NCBI GenBank assembly: GCA_041749535.1
Contig: JBGTBE010000093.1
Coordinates: forward strand, 1-34,540
Origin: JBBQZU01 sp041749535
GTDB taxonomy: Bacteria > Bacteroidota > Bacteroidia > Flavobacteriales_D > Cryomorphaceae
Length of the DNA stretch: 34,540 nt
Direction of reading: 5' to 3'
Part shown: positions 16,962-24,941 of the stretch, piece by piece
Position numbering within the stretch: the first letter of the stretch is position 1
Layout: every line of letters starts with the position of its first letter
Notes under the pieces: model-generated
Told to the model about the DNA's origin: nothing
The model's input: the letters and a program-made list of their open reading frames with translations, nothing else
Database searches by the model: none
Program-made: the position numbers and the translations under genes

Positions 16962-17830
16962 GATCGCTTCGCAAAAAGGTTTCTCAACGGGGTAATGTAC
17001 GACTCATGTGTTGCTATAGATGCCAGATCGACTCCAGCCCGCTTGCAGGCATATTTTGCTTTCTCTATACTAAGCAGAGATGCTTTTTTGTAAGAATCGC
17101 GCATCTTGCGGCTTCCGGTATTTACCCAACGAACATTACCCGTTTCCGGATCGGTAAATTGCACCATACCCACATTGGGCATTTCTACTTCGCGCTCATC
17201 GTATATGTGCAACGCCACGAGATCATGGCGCTTGTTTACCAACCTCAGGGCGTCTTCATAACCCTGATCCATAAAGTCAGTAATGAGGAATGCGATGCTT
17301 CTTTTTTTAACCACATTGTTGAGGTAGCGCAATGCCTTGGCTAAATCAGTGCCTTGTTTTGTTGGTGTGAATTCGAGGAGCTCCCGGATAATACGAAGTA
17401 TGTGCGATTTCCCTTTTTTGGGTGGAATGAATTTTTCTATCTCATCACTGAAGAAGATAATGCCGATCTTGTCATTGTTGGTAATTGCCGAGAAGGAGAG
17501 CACTGCACATATTTCGGTAATCATCGATTTCTTAATCTGAAACTTTGAACCGAAATTGTCAGAGCCAGATACATCTACCAAAAGTATAACGGTAAGCTCC
17601 CGTTCTTCTTCAAAAATCTTTACGAAAGGGTGCCCGAATCTGGCGGTTACGTTCCAGTCTATGGTGCGTACTTCATCGCCTATGGCATATTCGCGCACCT
17701 CGCTGAAGGCCATCCCTTTTCCTTTGAAAGCAGAATGGTATTCTCCTGAAAAAATCTGGTTGGAGAGTCCTTTAGTTTTGAGTTCAATGCGTCGTACTTT
17801 TTTAAGAAGTTCAGCGGTATCGGTAGCCAT
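16958..17830 (-). CDS. DUF58 protein of the MoxR-Bat operon
   Basis: This 290-residue cytoplasmic protein carries the DUF58 signature REYAIGDEVRTIDWNVTARFG (about 46-66), followed by a VWA-like fold with DVSGSDNFG (about 86-94) and LITDFMDQG. DUF58 proteins are routine partners of MoxR AAA+ ATPases. No membrane span is present, which suggests a soluble adapter between MoxR and the membrane-bound Bat proteins. It starts 9 bases after moxR and overlaps the next gene by 4 bases. Confidence 0.9.
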   Translation of the reverse strand: MATDTAELLKKVRRIELKTKGLSNQIFSGEYHSAFKGKGMAFSEVREYAIGDEVRTIDWNVTARFGHPFVKIFEEERELTVILLVDVSGSDNFGSKFQIKKSMITEICAVLSFSAITNNDKIGIIFFSDEIEKFIPPKKGKSHILRIIRELLEFTPTKQGTDLAKALRYLNNVVKKRSIAFLITDFMDQGYEDALRLVNKRHDLVALHIYDEREVEMPNVGMVQFTDPETGNVRWVNTGSRKMRDSYKKASLLSIEKAKYACKRAGVDLASIATHESYITPLRNLFAKRS

Positions 17831-17839
17831 TGTTATTGA

Positions 17840-18892
17840 TTATGGTACTTCTACAGTATTCAAAACCTGGTTGATGATGTCCTCTACTTTCACATTTTCT
17901 GCTTCCGCTTCGTAGGTAAGCCCTATACGGTGGCGCATCACGTCGTGGCATACATTGCGAACATCTTCAGGAATTACATATCCCCTTCGGTTCATAAAGG
18001 CGTATGCCTTAGCGGCAATTGCCATGCTGATGCTCGCCCTGGGCGACGCACCAAAGCCTATAAGTTCCTTGAGTTTTGGCAGCTTGTAATCCTCTGGCTT
18101 GCGCGTAGCAAAAACCAGATCCACAATGTACCTTTCAATTTTTTCGTCCATGTACACTTCACGCACGGTAGCCCTGGCTCGTATGATGTCCTGCGCACTC
18201 ACCACAGCTTTTGCTTTAGGAAATGGCTTTGTGGATACATTGTTTCTTATGATGATGCTCTCATCGTTGCGATGCGGGTAATCGAGAATTACCTTGAGCA
18301 TAAATCGGTCCACCTGCGCCTCGGGTAGGGGGTATGTTCCCTCTTGTTCAATAGGGTTTTGGGTGGCAAGCACCATAAATGGTTCAGGGAGTGGAAATGT
18401 TTCACCACCTATCGTTACTTGTCGCTCCTGCATGGCTTCGAGGAGGGCGCTCTGCACTTTTGCCGGGGCGCGATTTATCTCATCAGCAAGCACAAAATTG
18501 GCAAATACCGGCCCTTTCTTCACTGAAAATTCCTGCGACTTGGGATTGTAAATCATTGTTCCGACCACATCGGCAGGAAGCAAGTCGGGGGTGAACTGAA
18601 TCCTGTGGTAGCTTGCGTCTATACAGTCTGAAAGAGCTTTAATGGCAAGTGTTTTTGCCAAGCCGGGTACCCCTTCGAGCAGGATGTGACCATCGGCAAG
18701 GAGGGCAATGATGAGTTTTTCCACCATGTCCTTCTGCCCTACGATCACTTTTTCCATTTCGAGTGTAAGCACATCGAGGAAGGCGCTTTCCTGTTGTATT
18801 TTGGCGTTCAATGCGCGTATGTCGCCTTGTGTACCGGATAGGGTGCCGCCAGTGGCAGCGTCAAACGACGTATTTGTCAGATTATCATTCAT
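17840..18892 (-). CDS. moxR: MoxR-family AAA+ ATPase
   Basis: This 350-residue AAA+ ATPase leads the Bat operon. It has Walker A GVPGLAKT (74-81), Walker B with FVLADEINRAPAKVQSALLEAMQE (Asp-Glu at 137-138), the sensor 1 stretch FMVLATQNPIEQEGTYPLPEAQ, and sensor 2 near GASPRASI. MoxR proteins act as chaperones that load cofactors or assemble complexes containing VWA proteins; here the clients are expected to be the DUF58 protein and BatA/BatB. No clear TAnnTTTG promoter is visible upstream. Confidence 0.94.
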   Translation of the reverse strand: MNDNLTNTSFDAATGGTLSGTQGDIRALNAKIQQESAFLDVLTLEMEKVIVGQKDMVEKLIIALLADGHILLEGVPGLAKTLAIKALSDCIDASYHRIQFTPDLLPADVVGTMIYNPKSQEFSVKKGPVFANFVLADEINRAPAKVQSALLEAMQERQVTIGGETFPLPEPFMVLATQNPIEQEGTYPLPEAQVDRFMLKVILDYPHRNDESIIIRNNVSTKPFPKAKAVVSAQDIIRARATVREVYMDEKIERYIVDLVFATRKPEDYKLPKLKELIGFGASPRASISMAIAAKAYAFMNRRGYVIPEDVRNVCHDVMRHRIGLTYEAEAENVKVEDIINQVLNTVEVP

Positions 18893-19326
18893 GCTGCGAA
18901 TGTATTACAGTACCATCAATTTAAAAAATGAGAGAATCCTCTCCTATATAGAAAAACAACGCAAAAGTGTCGATATCTGAAGGCTCATGCCAGTAAATGG
19001 CAGTTAAAAGATGTTAAGTTATTGATATTTAGTTTTTTATCATTCTCCTAAAGGAATTTTCACTTCTGGGTAATTATGATCCTTTCCAAGGACTCAGCAA
19101 GGAGATAATGCGTGGAAATTCACCGCATAGGAGAGGGTGCAACAATCTTCTGGATGGCAATGGAGACGGGCAGTGACAAAGGGTGATCCATTCTATAATG
19201 CATGTGAAGGACAGAAGAAGCGACAAAAGTTATCCACATGCTATTGGTTGCTGGCGCTCTTTCCATACCCACGTGCTATCTTGCACCATCGATATCCGAG
19301 CTTGTGAATCGCAAACTTTCTACAAT
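18893..19326. other. Intergenic region between moxR and the MazG-like gene
   Basis: About 430 bases between divergent genes with no supported gene. It should hold the promoters of the bat operon and of the pyrophosphohydrolase. Visible elements are an inverted repeat TGCCA-N5-TGGCA (18988-19002), a small hairpin GAGAG/CTCTC (18930-18943), a perfect DnaA-box 9-mer TTATCCACA (19230-19238), and TATCTTGC (19277-19284), a weak -7-like box 43 bases before the MazG-like start. Confidence 0.5.
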
Positions 19327-19719
19327 ATGAAACTAATTGAAGCAGTAGACCTTGTACGTGAATTTCACGATGCTTTTGGCATCAGCAATGCAGAATCGCC
19401 CACTGGAAATATAGGTTCCGATGAAACCATGCTCCGCTACAAATTGCTCCGCGAAGAGAACGAAGAGTACTTAGAAGCTGCTTCTCGGGGAGATATTGTG
19501 GAAGTGGCTGATGCACTTGGAGATATACTTTACATACTTTGTGGTACCATGCTTAAGCACGGATTGCAGGACCGTATGGAAGCTGTATTTAGGGAAATTC
19601 AGCGCAGCAACATGAGCAAATTGGATGAGAATGGATTACCCATTTACCGGGAAGATGGCAAGGTGCTCAAAAGTCAACGCTATGTGAAACCAAATATAGC
19701 TGCTGCCCTTGAAAATTGA
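19327..19719 (+). CDS. MazG-like all-alpha nucleoside-triphosphate pyrophosphohydrolase
   Basis: This 130-residue protein belongs to the MazG/HisE-like all-alpha pyrophosphohydrolase superfamily, which hydrolyses NTPs or related phosphoribosyl nucleotides to monophosphate and pyrophosphate. Metal-binding acidic motifs are visible in REENEEYLEAASRGD (EExxE type) and EVADALGDILYIL (ExxD type). The C-terminal SQRYVKPNI block is shared with phage and bacterial relatives annotated as phosphoribosyl-ATP pyrophosphohydrolase-like. The substrate is unknown; removal of non-canonical nucleotides is one option. An upstream in-frame ATG at 19183 would add 48 residues with no family match, so I start at MKLIEAVDLV. 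The next gene overlaps its end by 11 bases. Confidence 0.85.
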   Translation: MKLIEAVDLVREFHDAFGISNAESPTGNIGSDETMLRYKLLREENEEYLEAASRGDIVEVADALGDILYILCGTMLKHGLQDRMEAVFREIQRSNMSKLDENGLPIYREDGKVLKSQRYVKPNIAAALEN

Positions 19720-20221
19720 CTTAGCCAAAGCGTTACATAAAGCGCAGAGCAGCAAGTGGGCTTTGAAGAAACTCAACTTTGCACTTTCTCTGGGGATCCC
19801 TTTCAACCGCCCACACGCCATCCGCATACACAAGGTAGAAGCAGATGCGGTAGTTACCACCATTCCCTTTAAATGGCGCAACAGCAACCACATCAAAGGC
19901 ATACACGCTTGCGGGCTGGCTACGGCAGCTGAATTTTGCAGCGGACTTATGCTTTTGCGAAAGCTCAACCCTACATCTTACAGACTCATCATGCAGAAAC
20001 TAGAAGTGGAATACCACTACCAGGCTAAGAGCGATGCCTTTGCAAGATTTGAACTCCTTGAATCTACTTTTCAGGCTTATGTTTTAGCTTCTCTTGCGGC
20101 AAACGGAGTAGCATTGTTTACAGCCACCATACCGGTACGTGATGAAAAGGAGAATCTACTCTGCACGGTGCGCACAAGCTGGCAAATAAAGTCGTGGGCT
20201 TCAGTAAAAACAAAACTGTAA
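19709..20221 (+). CDS. DUF4442 hotdog-fold protein (thioesterase-like)
   Basis: This 170-residue protein fits DUF4442, a hotdog-fold family related to acyl-CoA thioesterases (PaaI/YiiD-like). The block IPFKWRNSNHIKGIHACGLATAAEFCSGLMLL is the typical region, with N-H-x-K-G-I-H-A-x-G close to the thioesterase active-site helix. The only reasonable start is TTG at 19709, which overlaps the MazG-like stop codon, so translation is probably coupled. Substrate and partner are unknown. It converges with the lipoprotein gene at 20241 with 19 bases between stops. Confidence 0.8.
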   Translation: MKIDLAKALHKAQSSKWALKKLNFALSLGIPFNRPHAIRIHKVEADAVVTTIPFKWRNSNHIKGIHACGLATAAEFCSGLMLLRKLNPTSYRLIMQKLEVEYHYQAKSDAFARFELLESTFQAYVLASLAANGVALFTATIPVRDEKENLLCTVRTSWQIKSWASVKTKL

Positions 20222-20240
20222 GCGAACTGAAGCAGAAGGT

Positions 20241-21362
20241 CTATTCGCTCTCTTTGAGCCAGAAGAACCGCGGTCGATAAATGCGGGCATCTGCAAAAAG
20301 ATCTGCAAAACTCTGACTGTTCACACTATACGATACCAATAGTCCCTTTTGTGGATGCTCGATGTGCGGGTGTAGAAATGCGTTGTACGTGAAGATATTT
20401 CCACCGCTCTCGGGAGTTTCGTATACCAGCTTCCGGTTGCCCCAAGGTCCTGTAGGACTTTCCGATTGATAGAGAAATATTCGAGATCCAAGAAAATCTT
20501 CCTGTGTGAGCAGGAGGTACACTCCGTTGTATTTGAATACTGTGAACTGATTGGAGACAACCAGGTCCTCACCATTCGCGCGCAACAGATAAGCGTCGCC
20601 ATCGAATTGCGAGCCCCATCCTGAACCGTTCCAATACTCAATTTGATCAGGCGTATCAATGTGCAGTCGGGCAACCATGCAACGCTTTCCAAAAAGAGAG
20701 CGCGTGCCATACACATAGACAATATCCCCTTCACGATAAGTTGTTACCCCCATCAGGTATTCGGTGGTTCTTGACACTTCATACTGATCAATTAGCTCCA
20801 AAGATGGCAATGAAAACACCGCCATATCGGTGCCTACATGTTCAAAACCCCACACGCCACTTGCACCTGTGCTGCGCATACGGAGCATGAACATATGTAG
20901 TTTATTGTCAATTACCTGCCCGTGTCCCGGCCAGTACCAATGATTTTGGTTGTCCCAGGGAACTACGTATGCCTTTGGATTGGCTGCAGTGCCACCGTGG
21001 AGTGTGGTAATGTTGGTGCCATCTTGCACCACGAAGCTATTGTTGATCATCGGGCCTCCATTGCGCGAATAGTCAGGGTTCACCGTGCCGAGAAAGCTGT
21101 CGCCAAATGTCCAAAGAATACGCCCATCAGGCAATGCGTAGCTGTATGCCCCATCTCCCCCAGTCCAGCCTCCACCAAATGTATTAAAGAGGTTCGCAAA
21201 CAGTGGTGCAGGTGAAGTTTGAATGGAAGGACTTATATCAATGGTTTTCGGATTGGCTGACGCACTGCTGCCGTCAGGGGTAGAATCGAGTTCTTGTTTT
21301 TCGCAAGAGAAGATTGTAAGTGAGAGTGCAACAATTGCCAAACGAGCGTAGAGATTTTTCAT
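20241..21362 (-). CDS. Secreted lipoprotein, five-bladed beta-propeller type (DUF4185/DUF5005-like)
   Basis: The 373-residue protein has a lipoprotein signal (KNLYARLAIVALSLTIFSC, Cys20 followed by EKQELD). The mature part contains repeated W/F-rich beta blades: GGGWTGGDGAYSYALPDGRILWTFGDSFLG, NGGPMINNSFVV, WYWPGHGQVIDNKLHMF, EYLMGVTTYREGDIVYVYGTRS, YLLLTQEDFLGSRIFLYQSESPTGPWG. Such patterns are those of glycosidase-like five-bladed propellers (GH43/GH32 clan and the DUF4185/DUF5005 groups). Whether it is an active hydrolase cannot be shown. I start at the ATG at 21362, which gives a proper signal peptide, not the upstream ATG at 21401. Confidence 0.75.
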   Translation of the reverse strand: MKNLYARLAIVALSLTIFSCEKQELDSTPDGSSASANPKTIDISPSIQTSPAPLFANLFNTFGGGWTGGDGAYSYALPDGRILWTFGDSFLGTVNPDYSRNGGPMINNSFVVQDGTNITTLHGGTAANPKAYVVPWDNQNHWYWPGHGQVIDNKLHMFMLRMRSTGASGVWGFEHVGTDMAVFSLPSLELIDQYEVSRTTEYLMGVTTYREGDIVYVYGTRSLFGKRCMVARLHIDTPDQIEYWNGSGWGSQFDGDAYLLRANGEDLVVSNQFTVFKYNGVYLLLTQEDFLGSRIFLYQSESPTGPWGNRKLVYETPESGGNIFTYNAFLHPHIEHPQKGLLVSYSVNSQSFADLFADARIYRPRFFWLKESE

Positions 21363-21584
21363 ATCAGTCTTGAAATAGAAGCGCAAGGTACGAAATGTCA
21401 ATTATTGGGATCAAGAAGAGGTGGTTCAGTGTCCTCAGATTCAATTTAAATTTTCGGGATTGATGGGATTTCTGAGATGTTATGCAGAGAAAATTGCTTT
21501 GAAAGAATTTAAGATTATATTCCATTAAAGATTTGTTTTATAATACAATAGATTCGGGATGTGGGTTTATTTAAATAGTATAAA

Positions 21585-21598
21585 TTAGATTAATCTAA
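21585..21598. promoter_or_regulatory. Putative metalloregulator operator (14-bp perfect palindrome)
   Basis: TTAGATTAATCTAA is a perfect 14-bp palindrome six bases upstream of the TATATTTG -7 element of the TonB receptor gene. The TTAG-N6-CTAA outline resembles operators of DtxR/IdeR-type iron or manganese repressors (TTAGG...CCTAA). It occupies the spacer where RNA polymerase binds, so a bound dimer would block transcription. The assignment to a DtxR-like regulator is inference. Confidence 0.5.
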
Positions 21599-21603
21599 AT
21601 ATA

Positions 21604-21611
21604 TATATTTG
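21604..21611 (+). promoter_or_regulatory. -7 element of the TonB receptor gene
   Basis: TATATTTG followed by CA matches TAnnTTTG. The position 19 bases upstream holds TAAA rather than TTTG. The expected transcription start, around 21616-21619, is only about 12-18 bases before the start codon. Confidence 0.55.
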
Positions 21612-21630
21612 CAATATCTAAAAATTGTAA

Positions 21631-24009
21631 TTGGTGCGTCTAATATATATTGTATTCTTGATTTCGATGACCACAGCGAAACTTTGCGGTCAGGAGGGTA
21701 CAATTTCCGGAAGGGTGACTCATAAAGGTGTTCCGCTAGCAGGCGCAACTGTGGGAGTAGTCAAACTTGGCATCGGCACTACCACAGGATCCGATGGTAC
21801 ATACCTTCTTGAAGGAATAACTGGAAGAGAGGCAACCATCAGGGTGAGTTATCTGGGCTATAAACCCATTGTTGAAAGTTTGGTTTTGAATCCAGGTATC
21901 AAAATCAACCATGACATCCAAATGGAAGAAGATCTTCTAAACCTTACGCAAGTAGTAGTATCGGCCAATCGCAGGGAGATTCCAATGGCAGAAGCACCTG
22001 TACTTGTAAACTCCATTTCGAGCCGAACTTTCGAGATTACCCAGTCGCTGAGTTTGAGTGAAGGCCTTGGGTATTCACCCGGTTTAAGGGTTGAGAATAA
22101 CTGCAGCAATTGCGGGTTCAGCCAGCTTCGCATCAATGGAATGGAAGGTGCTTACACCCAAATTTTAATCAACAGCCGACCGATATTTTCTGCTTTAGCG
22201 GGTGTGTACGGACTCGATATGATACCGGCAAGTATGGTAGATAGGGTAGAAGTGGTGCGCGGTGGCGGATCGGTGCTCTATGGAGGCAATGCCATCGCTG
22301 GAACTGTGAATGTCATCACCCGCGACCCCATTCAGAATTCCCTGGAAGTTTCCCTGAATCAAGCTTTCACCGACCTTGAAGCTACCGATCGCACATTGCT
22401 TTTCAACGGTTCATTGGTGGGCAGCAATTTCAAAAAGGGTGTGTCATTCTATGGAGCCCACAGAAACAGAGATTCCTGGGATGCCAATGGAGATGGGTTT
22501 TCGGAGATCACCCTTCTCAAGAATTACACCCTGGGTTTCGATGCCTATTTTAATCCCACACAGCGCAGCAAGGTGAAGGCTGGGGTATATGGCATCAGTG
22601 AATTTAGAAGGGGAGGTAGCGACTTTGAATTGAAACCCCATGAGAGCAGGCTGGCAGAACAATTGGAGCATCAACTTCTGGGTTTTAATACATCCTACGA
22701 GCTGTATTCGTTGGACTATCGCCATAAATATGCCATCTATATTTCATCACAATTTACCGATAGGCAAAGCTATTATGGCAGTGGTGGGCGGGTGATACCG
22801 CCTGGTGAAACCCTAACTGAGGATGATCTTGCTGCGACGAACGCCTATGGAGAAAGTGATGATGCCGCTCTGGCAGCTGGGGTGCAGTACGCATTCGAAA
22901 TTTCTGAGTCCACTTCACTCACCGCAGGCAGCGAACTCCAGTACAACAAGGTAAATGATGTAATGCCCGGTTATGGCAGGAGTATTGAGCAACGCGTGAG
23001 TACGCTGGGCAATTACGCACAGGTGGAATGGAAAGCGAGCAACAAGTTTACACTCATAGGCGGCGGGCGTTTTGACCTGGTATACCTCAACGGACAATAC
23101 AACCTGGGCACAGATGCACTGACTGAAAGTGGTATGTTGCCCGTATTTGTGCCTAGAATTGCCGCTATGTATCAATTGGCTAAAGGCTGGCAGGGGCGAA
23201 CTTCATTTGCCCAAGGCTATCGCGCTCCTCAAGCTTTTGATGAAGATTTGCACGTGGAGACGGTAGGAGGGGCGGCCAGATTTGTTCGCTTCTCCCCGGA
23301 CCTTGTGAGTGAGCGCAGCAATAATTTTGTGGGTTCCATCAGCTATCAAAAAGACGAGGGTAAGGTGCAGTTGAGTTTTCTGGTTGAGGCCTTTTACACA
23401 ACCCTCCGCGATCCATTTGTGCTGGAAGATATGAGCCAATTGAGCAGTTATATCCTGGTTATGGAGAAGCGCAATGGAAGCGGAGCGGTGGTGAAGGGAT
23501 TTAATTTTGAAGCCAACGCAGCCTTTTCACGAAAGTGGTTGCTGCAATCTGGGGGAACCCTCCTCTCGGGAAAATACAACAAACCGCTGCTGCTGTGGAG
23601 CTCCAATTCTGAGAATGACGATATCGCCCAAACCACCTCGAGCAAGAACCTGCTGCGCACGCCCGATGTGTATGGATTTGTAACTGTACAATGGAGTCCA
23701 CTAGCGAAACTTTCTACTTCGTATTCGGCGGTATACACAGGCCGCATGTACACGCCTCACGTGGTGAGTAGCGAAAGTGCCTTTGTAGAATTGGTCCGAA
23801 CTCCACAATTCTTGGAGAACAATGTGCGCTGTGCCTGGAAGCAAAGACTGAAGGGCAAATCCACCATCGAATTCTTTGCAGGCATGCAGAATATTTTCAA
23901 TAGTTTTCAGGAAGATATTGATACAGGCTCTCTGCGCGATGGCAGCTACGTGTATGGACCAGTAAGGCCGAGAACCCTGTTTTTCGGGCTGAAGGTTAAT
24001 GTGAACTGA
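21631..24009 (+). CDS. TonB-dependent outer-membrane receptor with CxxC plug
   Basis: This 792-residue receptor actively imports a substrate across the outer membrane using TonB energy. It has a signal peptide (1-20), a carboxypeptidase-regulatory-like domain (22-98, including GKVTHKGVPLAGA-type VTHKGVPLAGATVGV), a plug (about 105-235, with VDRVEVVRGGGSVLYGGNAIAGTVNVIT) and a 22-strand-type barrel to the C-terminus, ending LFFGLKVNVN. An unusual NNCSNCGFSQLRINGMEG segment places Cys158 and Cys161 in the plug, a likely metal ligand or disulfide. The frame has no ATG before the signal peptide: an in-frame stop codon lies at 21628, so translation begins at TTG 21631 or GTG 21634. With the palindrome upstream, iron, heme or another metal complex is a reasonable substrate guess. 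No SusD partner follows. Confidence 0.9.
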   Translation: MVRLIYIVFLISMTTAKLCGQEGTISGRVTHKGVPLAGATVGVVKLGIGTTTGSDGTYLLEGITGREATIRVSYLGYKPIVESLVLNPGIKINHDIQMEEDLLNLTQVVVSANRREIPMAEAPVLVNSISSRTFEITQSLSLSEGLGYSPGLRVENNCSNCGFSQLRINGMEGAYTQILINSRPIFSALAGVYGLDMIPASMVDRVEVVRGGGSVLYGGNAIAGTVNVITRDPIQNSLEVSLNQAFTDLEATDRTLLFNGSLVGSNFKKGVSFYGAHRNRDSWDANGDGFSEITLLKNYTLGFDAYFNPTQRSKVKAGVYGISEFRRGGSDFELKPHESRLAEQLEHQLLGFNTSYELYSLDYRHKYAIYISSQFTDRQSYYGSGGRVIPPGETLTEDDLAATNAYGESDDAALAAGVQYAFEISESTSLTAGSELQYNKVNDVMPGYGRSIEQRVSTLGNYAQVEWKASNKFTLIGGGRFDLVYLNGQYNLGTDALTESGMLPVFVPRIAAMYQLAKGWQGRTSFAQGYRAPQAFDEDLHVETVGGAARFVRFSPDLVSERSNNFVGSISYQKDEGKVQLSFLVEAFYTTLRDPFVLEDMSQLSSYILVMEKRNGSGAVVKGFNFEANAAFSRKWLLQSGGTLLSGKYNKPLLLWSSNSENDDIAQTTSSKNLLRTPDVYGFVTVQWSPLAKLSTSYSAVYTGRMYTPHVVSSESAFVELVRTPQFLENNVRCAWKQRLKGKSTIEFFAGMQNIFNSFQEDIDTGSLRDGSYVYGPVRPRTLFFGLKVNVN

Positions 24010-24152
24010 ATTTTATTGAGATGAGTGTTCTTCTCAAAAGTCACAATATTCAGATATAATGTCAGGGATTATTTCTTGAGTTGGTGTAAAATCAGCATCC
24101 TGAATTTTAGATAAGCGCCTCAAGAGAAATCCTCGTGGAGAAATGAGTTATG

Positions 24153-24563
24153 TCACAAAAATGTTCTCAACCATGCCACCGCTTCATCTTCATTGGTAAA
24201 CATCCTGGTGGGTCTTTTGGGCCTATTGATTTTTAAGTAAAAGTTGGCGATCAATTTCATGGCAGTAGATTGTATCATAAAGGCTTCTGCACTGGAGTAG
24301 GGACAGGCATCCTTGGTAGCCCAAAAGTCGCGGTTTGCCTTACCTGGCAATGCGAATTCCTCGTGTCTGATAAGCAGAGGAACTTTTTTGCGGTTTACCA
24401 TATCGCCCAATTTCTCTACCATTATTTTTGCCAATTTGACCGTTTCTTCTTCTTCGGGGGAGATACGGACATACATAATGCCATCATCCCTCAGGTATAG
24501 GTAGTAAGGCACTACCACACCTTTGGCTATAATTTCAATTTCTTTGTCGGTAACAACAGGCAT
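24153..24563 (-). CDS. Small STAS/SpoIIAA-like protein of unknown function (DUF7793-like)
   Basis: The 136-residue soluble protein has the layout of small STAS/SpoIIAA-like proteins widespread in Bacteroidota: an N-terminal strand pair (YYLYLRDDGIMYVRISPEEEE), a helix (TVKLAKIMVEKLGDMV), a strand KKVPLLIRHEEF, a helix region around AEAFMIQSTAMKLIANFYLKIN, and a C-terminal FTNEDEAVAWLRTFL helix, where such families often have an F-x-x-x-x-E-A-xx-WL ending. No enzyme motif is present. A promoter with a 19-base spacer lies directly upstream, making the mRNA almost leaderless. Its role is unknown. Confidence 0.7.
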   Translation of the reverse strand: MPVVTDKEIEIIAKGVVVPYYLYLRDDGIMYVRISPEEEETVKLAKIMVEKLGDMVNRKKVPLLIRHEEFALPGKANRDFWATKDACPYSSAEAFMIQSTAMKLIANFYLKINRPKRPTRMFTNEDEAVAWLRTFL

Positions 24564-24571
24564 AGTTGGTA

Positions 24572-24602
24572 TGAAAGTACGAAAAGGAAGTCAAGGATCA
24601 AA
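24572..24602 (-). promoter_or_regulatory. Promoter of the STAS-like gene, TTTG-N19-TACTTTCA
   Basis: On the minus strand TTTG (24602-24599) is exactly 19 bases from TACTTTCA (24579-24572), a variant of TAnnTTTG with two changes. The box ends 9 bases before the start codon. Confidence 0.45.
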
Positions 24603-24941
24603 TTTCCTGATTATTTCTATTTTTAATTTTGTGTTTTATTGTTCCTCAAAATTCATCCCGCCAACCATATCATTTTTTCAACCTACGTATTGATACGCAA
24701 AATAGGGTGCCAGATGTAAGGTTTCAAGTCTTGAATCACAAGTGTTTGTTTCCACATCGACCATCAGGCATTTCTTTGCTATATTGATCATCCCTTTCTT
24801 TTCTTTCCTTTATTATATTCTACAAGTAAAATCTGGCTATCAGCATTCGCTTGCGCGGGGAGCATTCTATTTTCAATCCTCCTATCCATAAGAAAACCGC
24901 CCCATTTTTAGGGCGGTTTCCATAAATTATGTTGGGTTTGC
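24603..24941. other. Gene-free stretch between the STAS-like gene and clpB
   Basis: No gene is supported. It contains an inverted repeat CGTAT-TG-ATACG at about 24685-24696, a pyrimidine-rich run around 24790-24820, and at its right end the clpB terminator. Confidence 0.5.
24890..24920 (-). terminator. Rho-independent terminator of clpB
   Basis: AAACCGCCC (24894-24902) pairs perfectly with GGGCGGTTT (24911-24919). On the minus strand the stem runs into TTTTCTT. It lies about 22 bases past the clpB stop codon. Confidence 0.85.

Larger units (their letters stand above)
21363..21630. other. AT-rich divergent control region of the lipoprotein and TonB receptor genes
   Basis: This 268-base region separates divergent genes. 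Its right half (21480-21620) is very AT-rich. It contains the palindrome and -7 element described separately, and on the minus strand TACCTTGC (21390-21383), a weak -7-like box for the lipoprotein gene. No gene is supported in it. Confidence 0.6.

Noticed and set aside
18961..18970. CACTTTTG on the minus strand as the moxR promoter
   Set aside because: The first position of TAnnTTTG is C and no TTG lies near a 19-base spacing, so support is too weak.
19230..19238. Perfect DnaA-box 9-mer TTATCCACA, with a near match TTATCCACT at 3212-3220, as a sign of a replication origin
   Set aside because: Only single sites, no cluster, no AT-rich unwinding region with repeats and no dnaA or dnaN nearby. 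One such 9-mer is expected by chance at this scale.
18893..19326. Extended N-terminus of the MazG-like protein from ATG 19183
   Set aside because: The 48 extra residues show no family similarity and the start at 19327 matches the family N-terminus.
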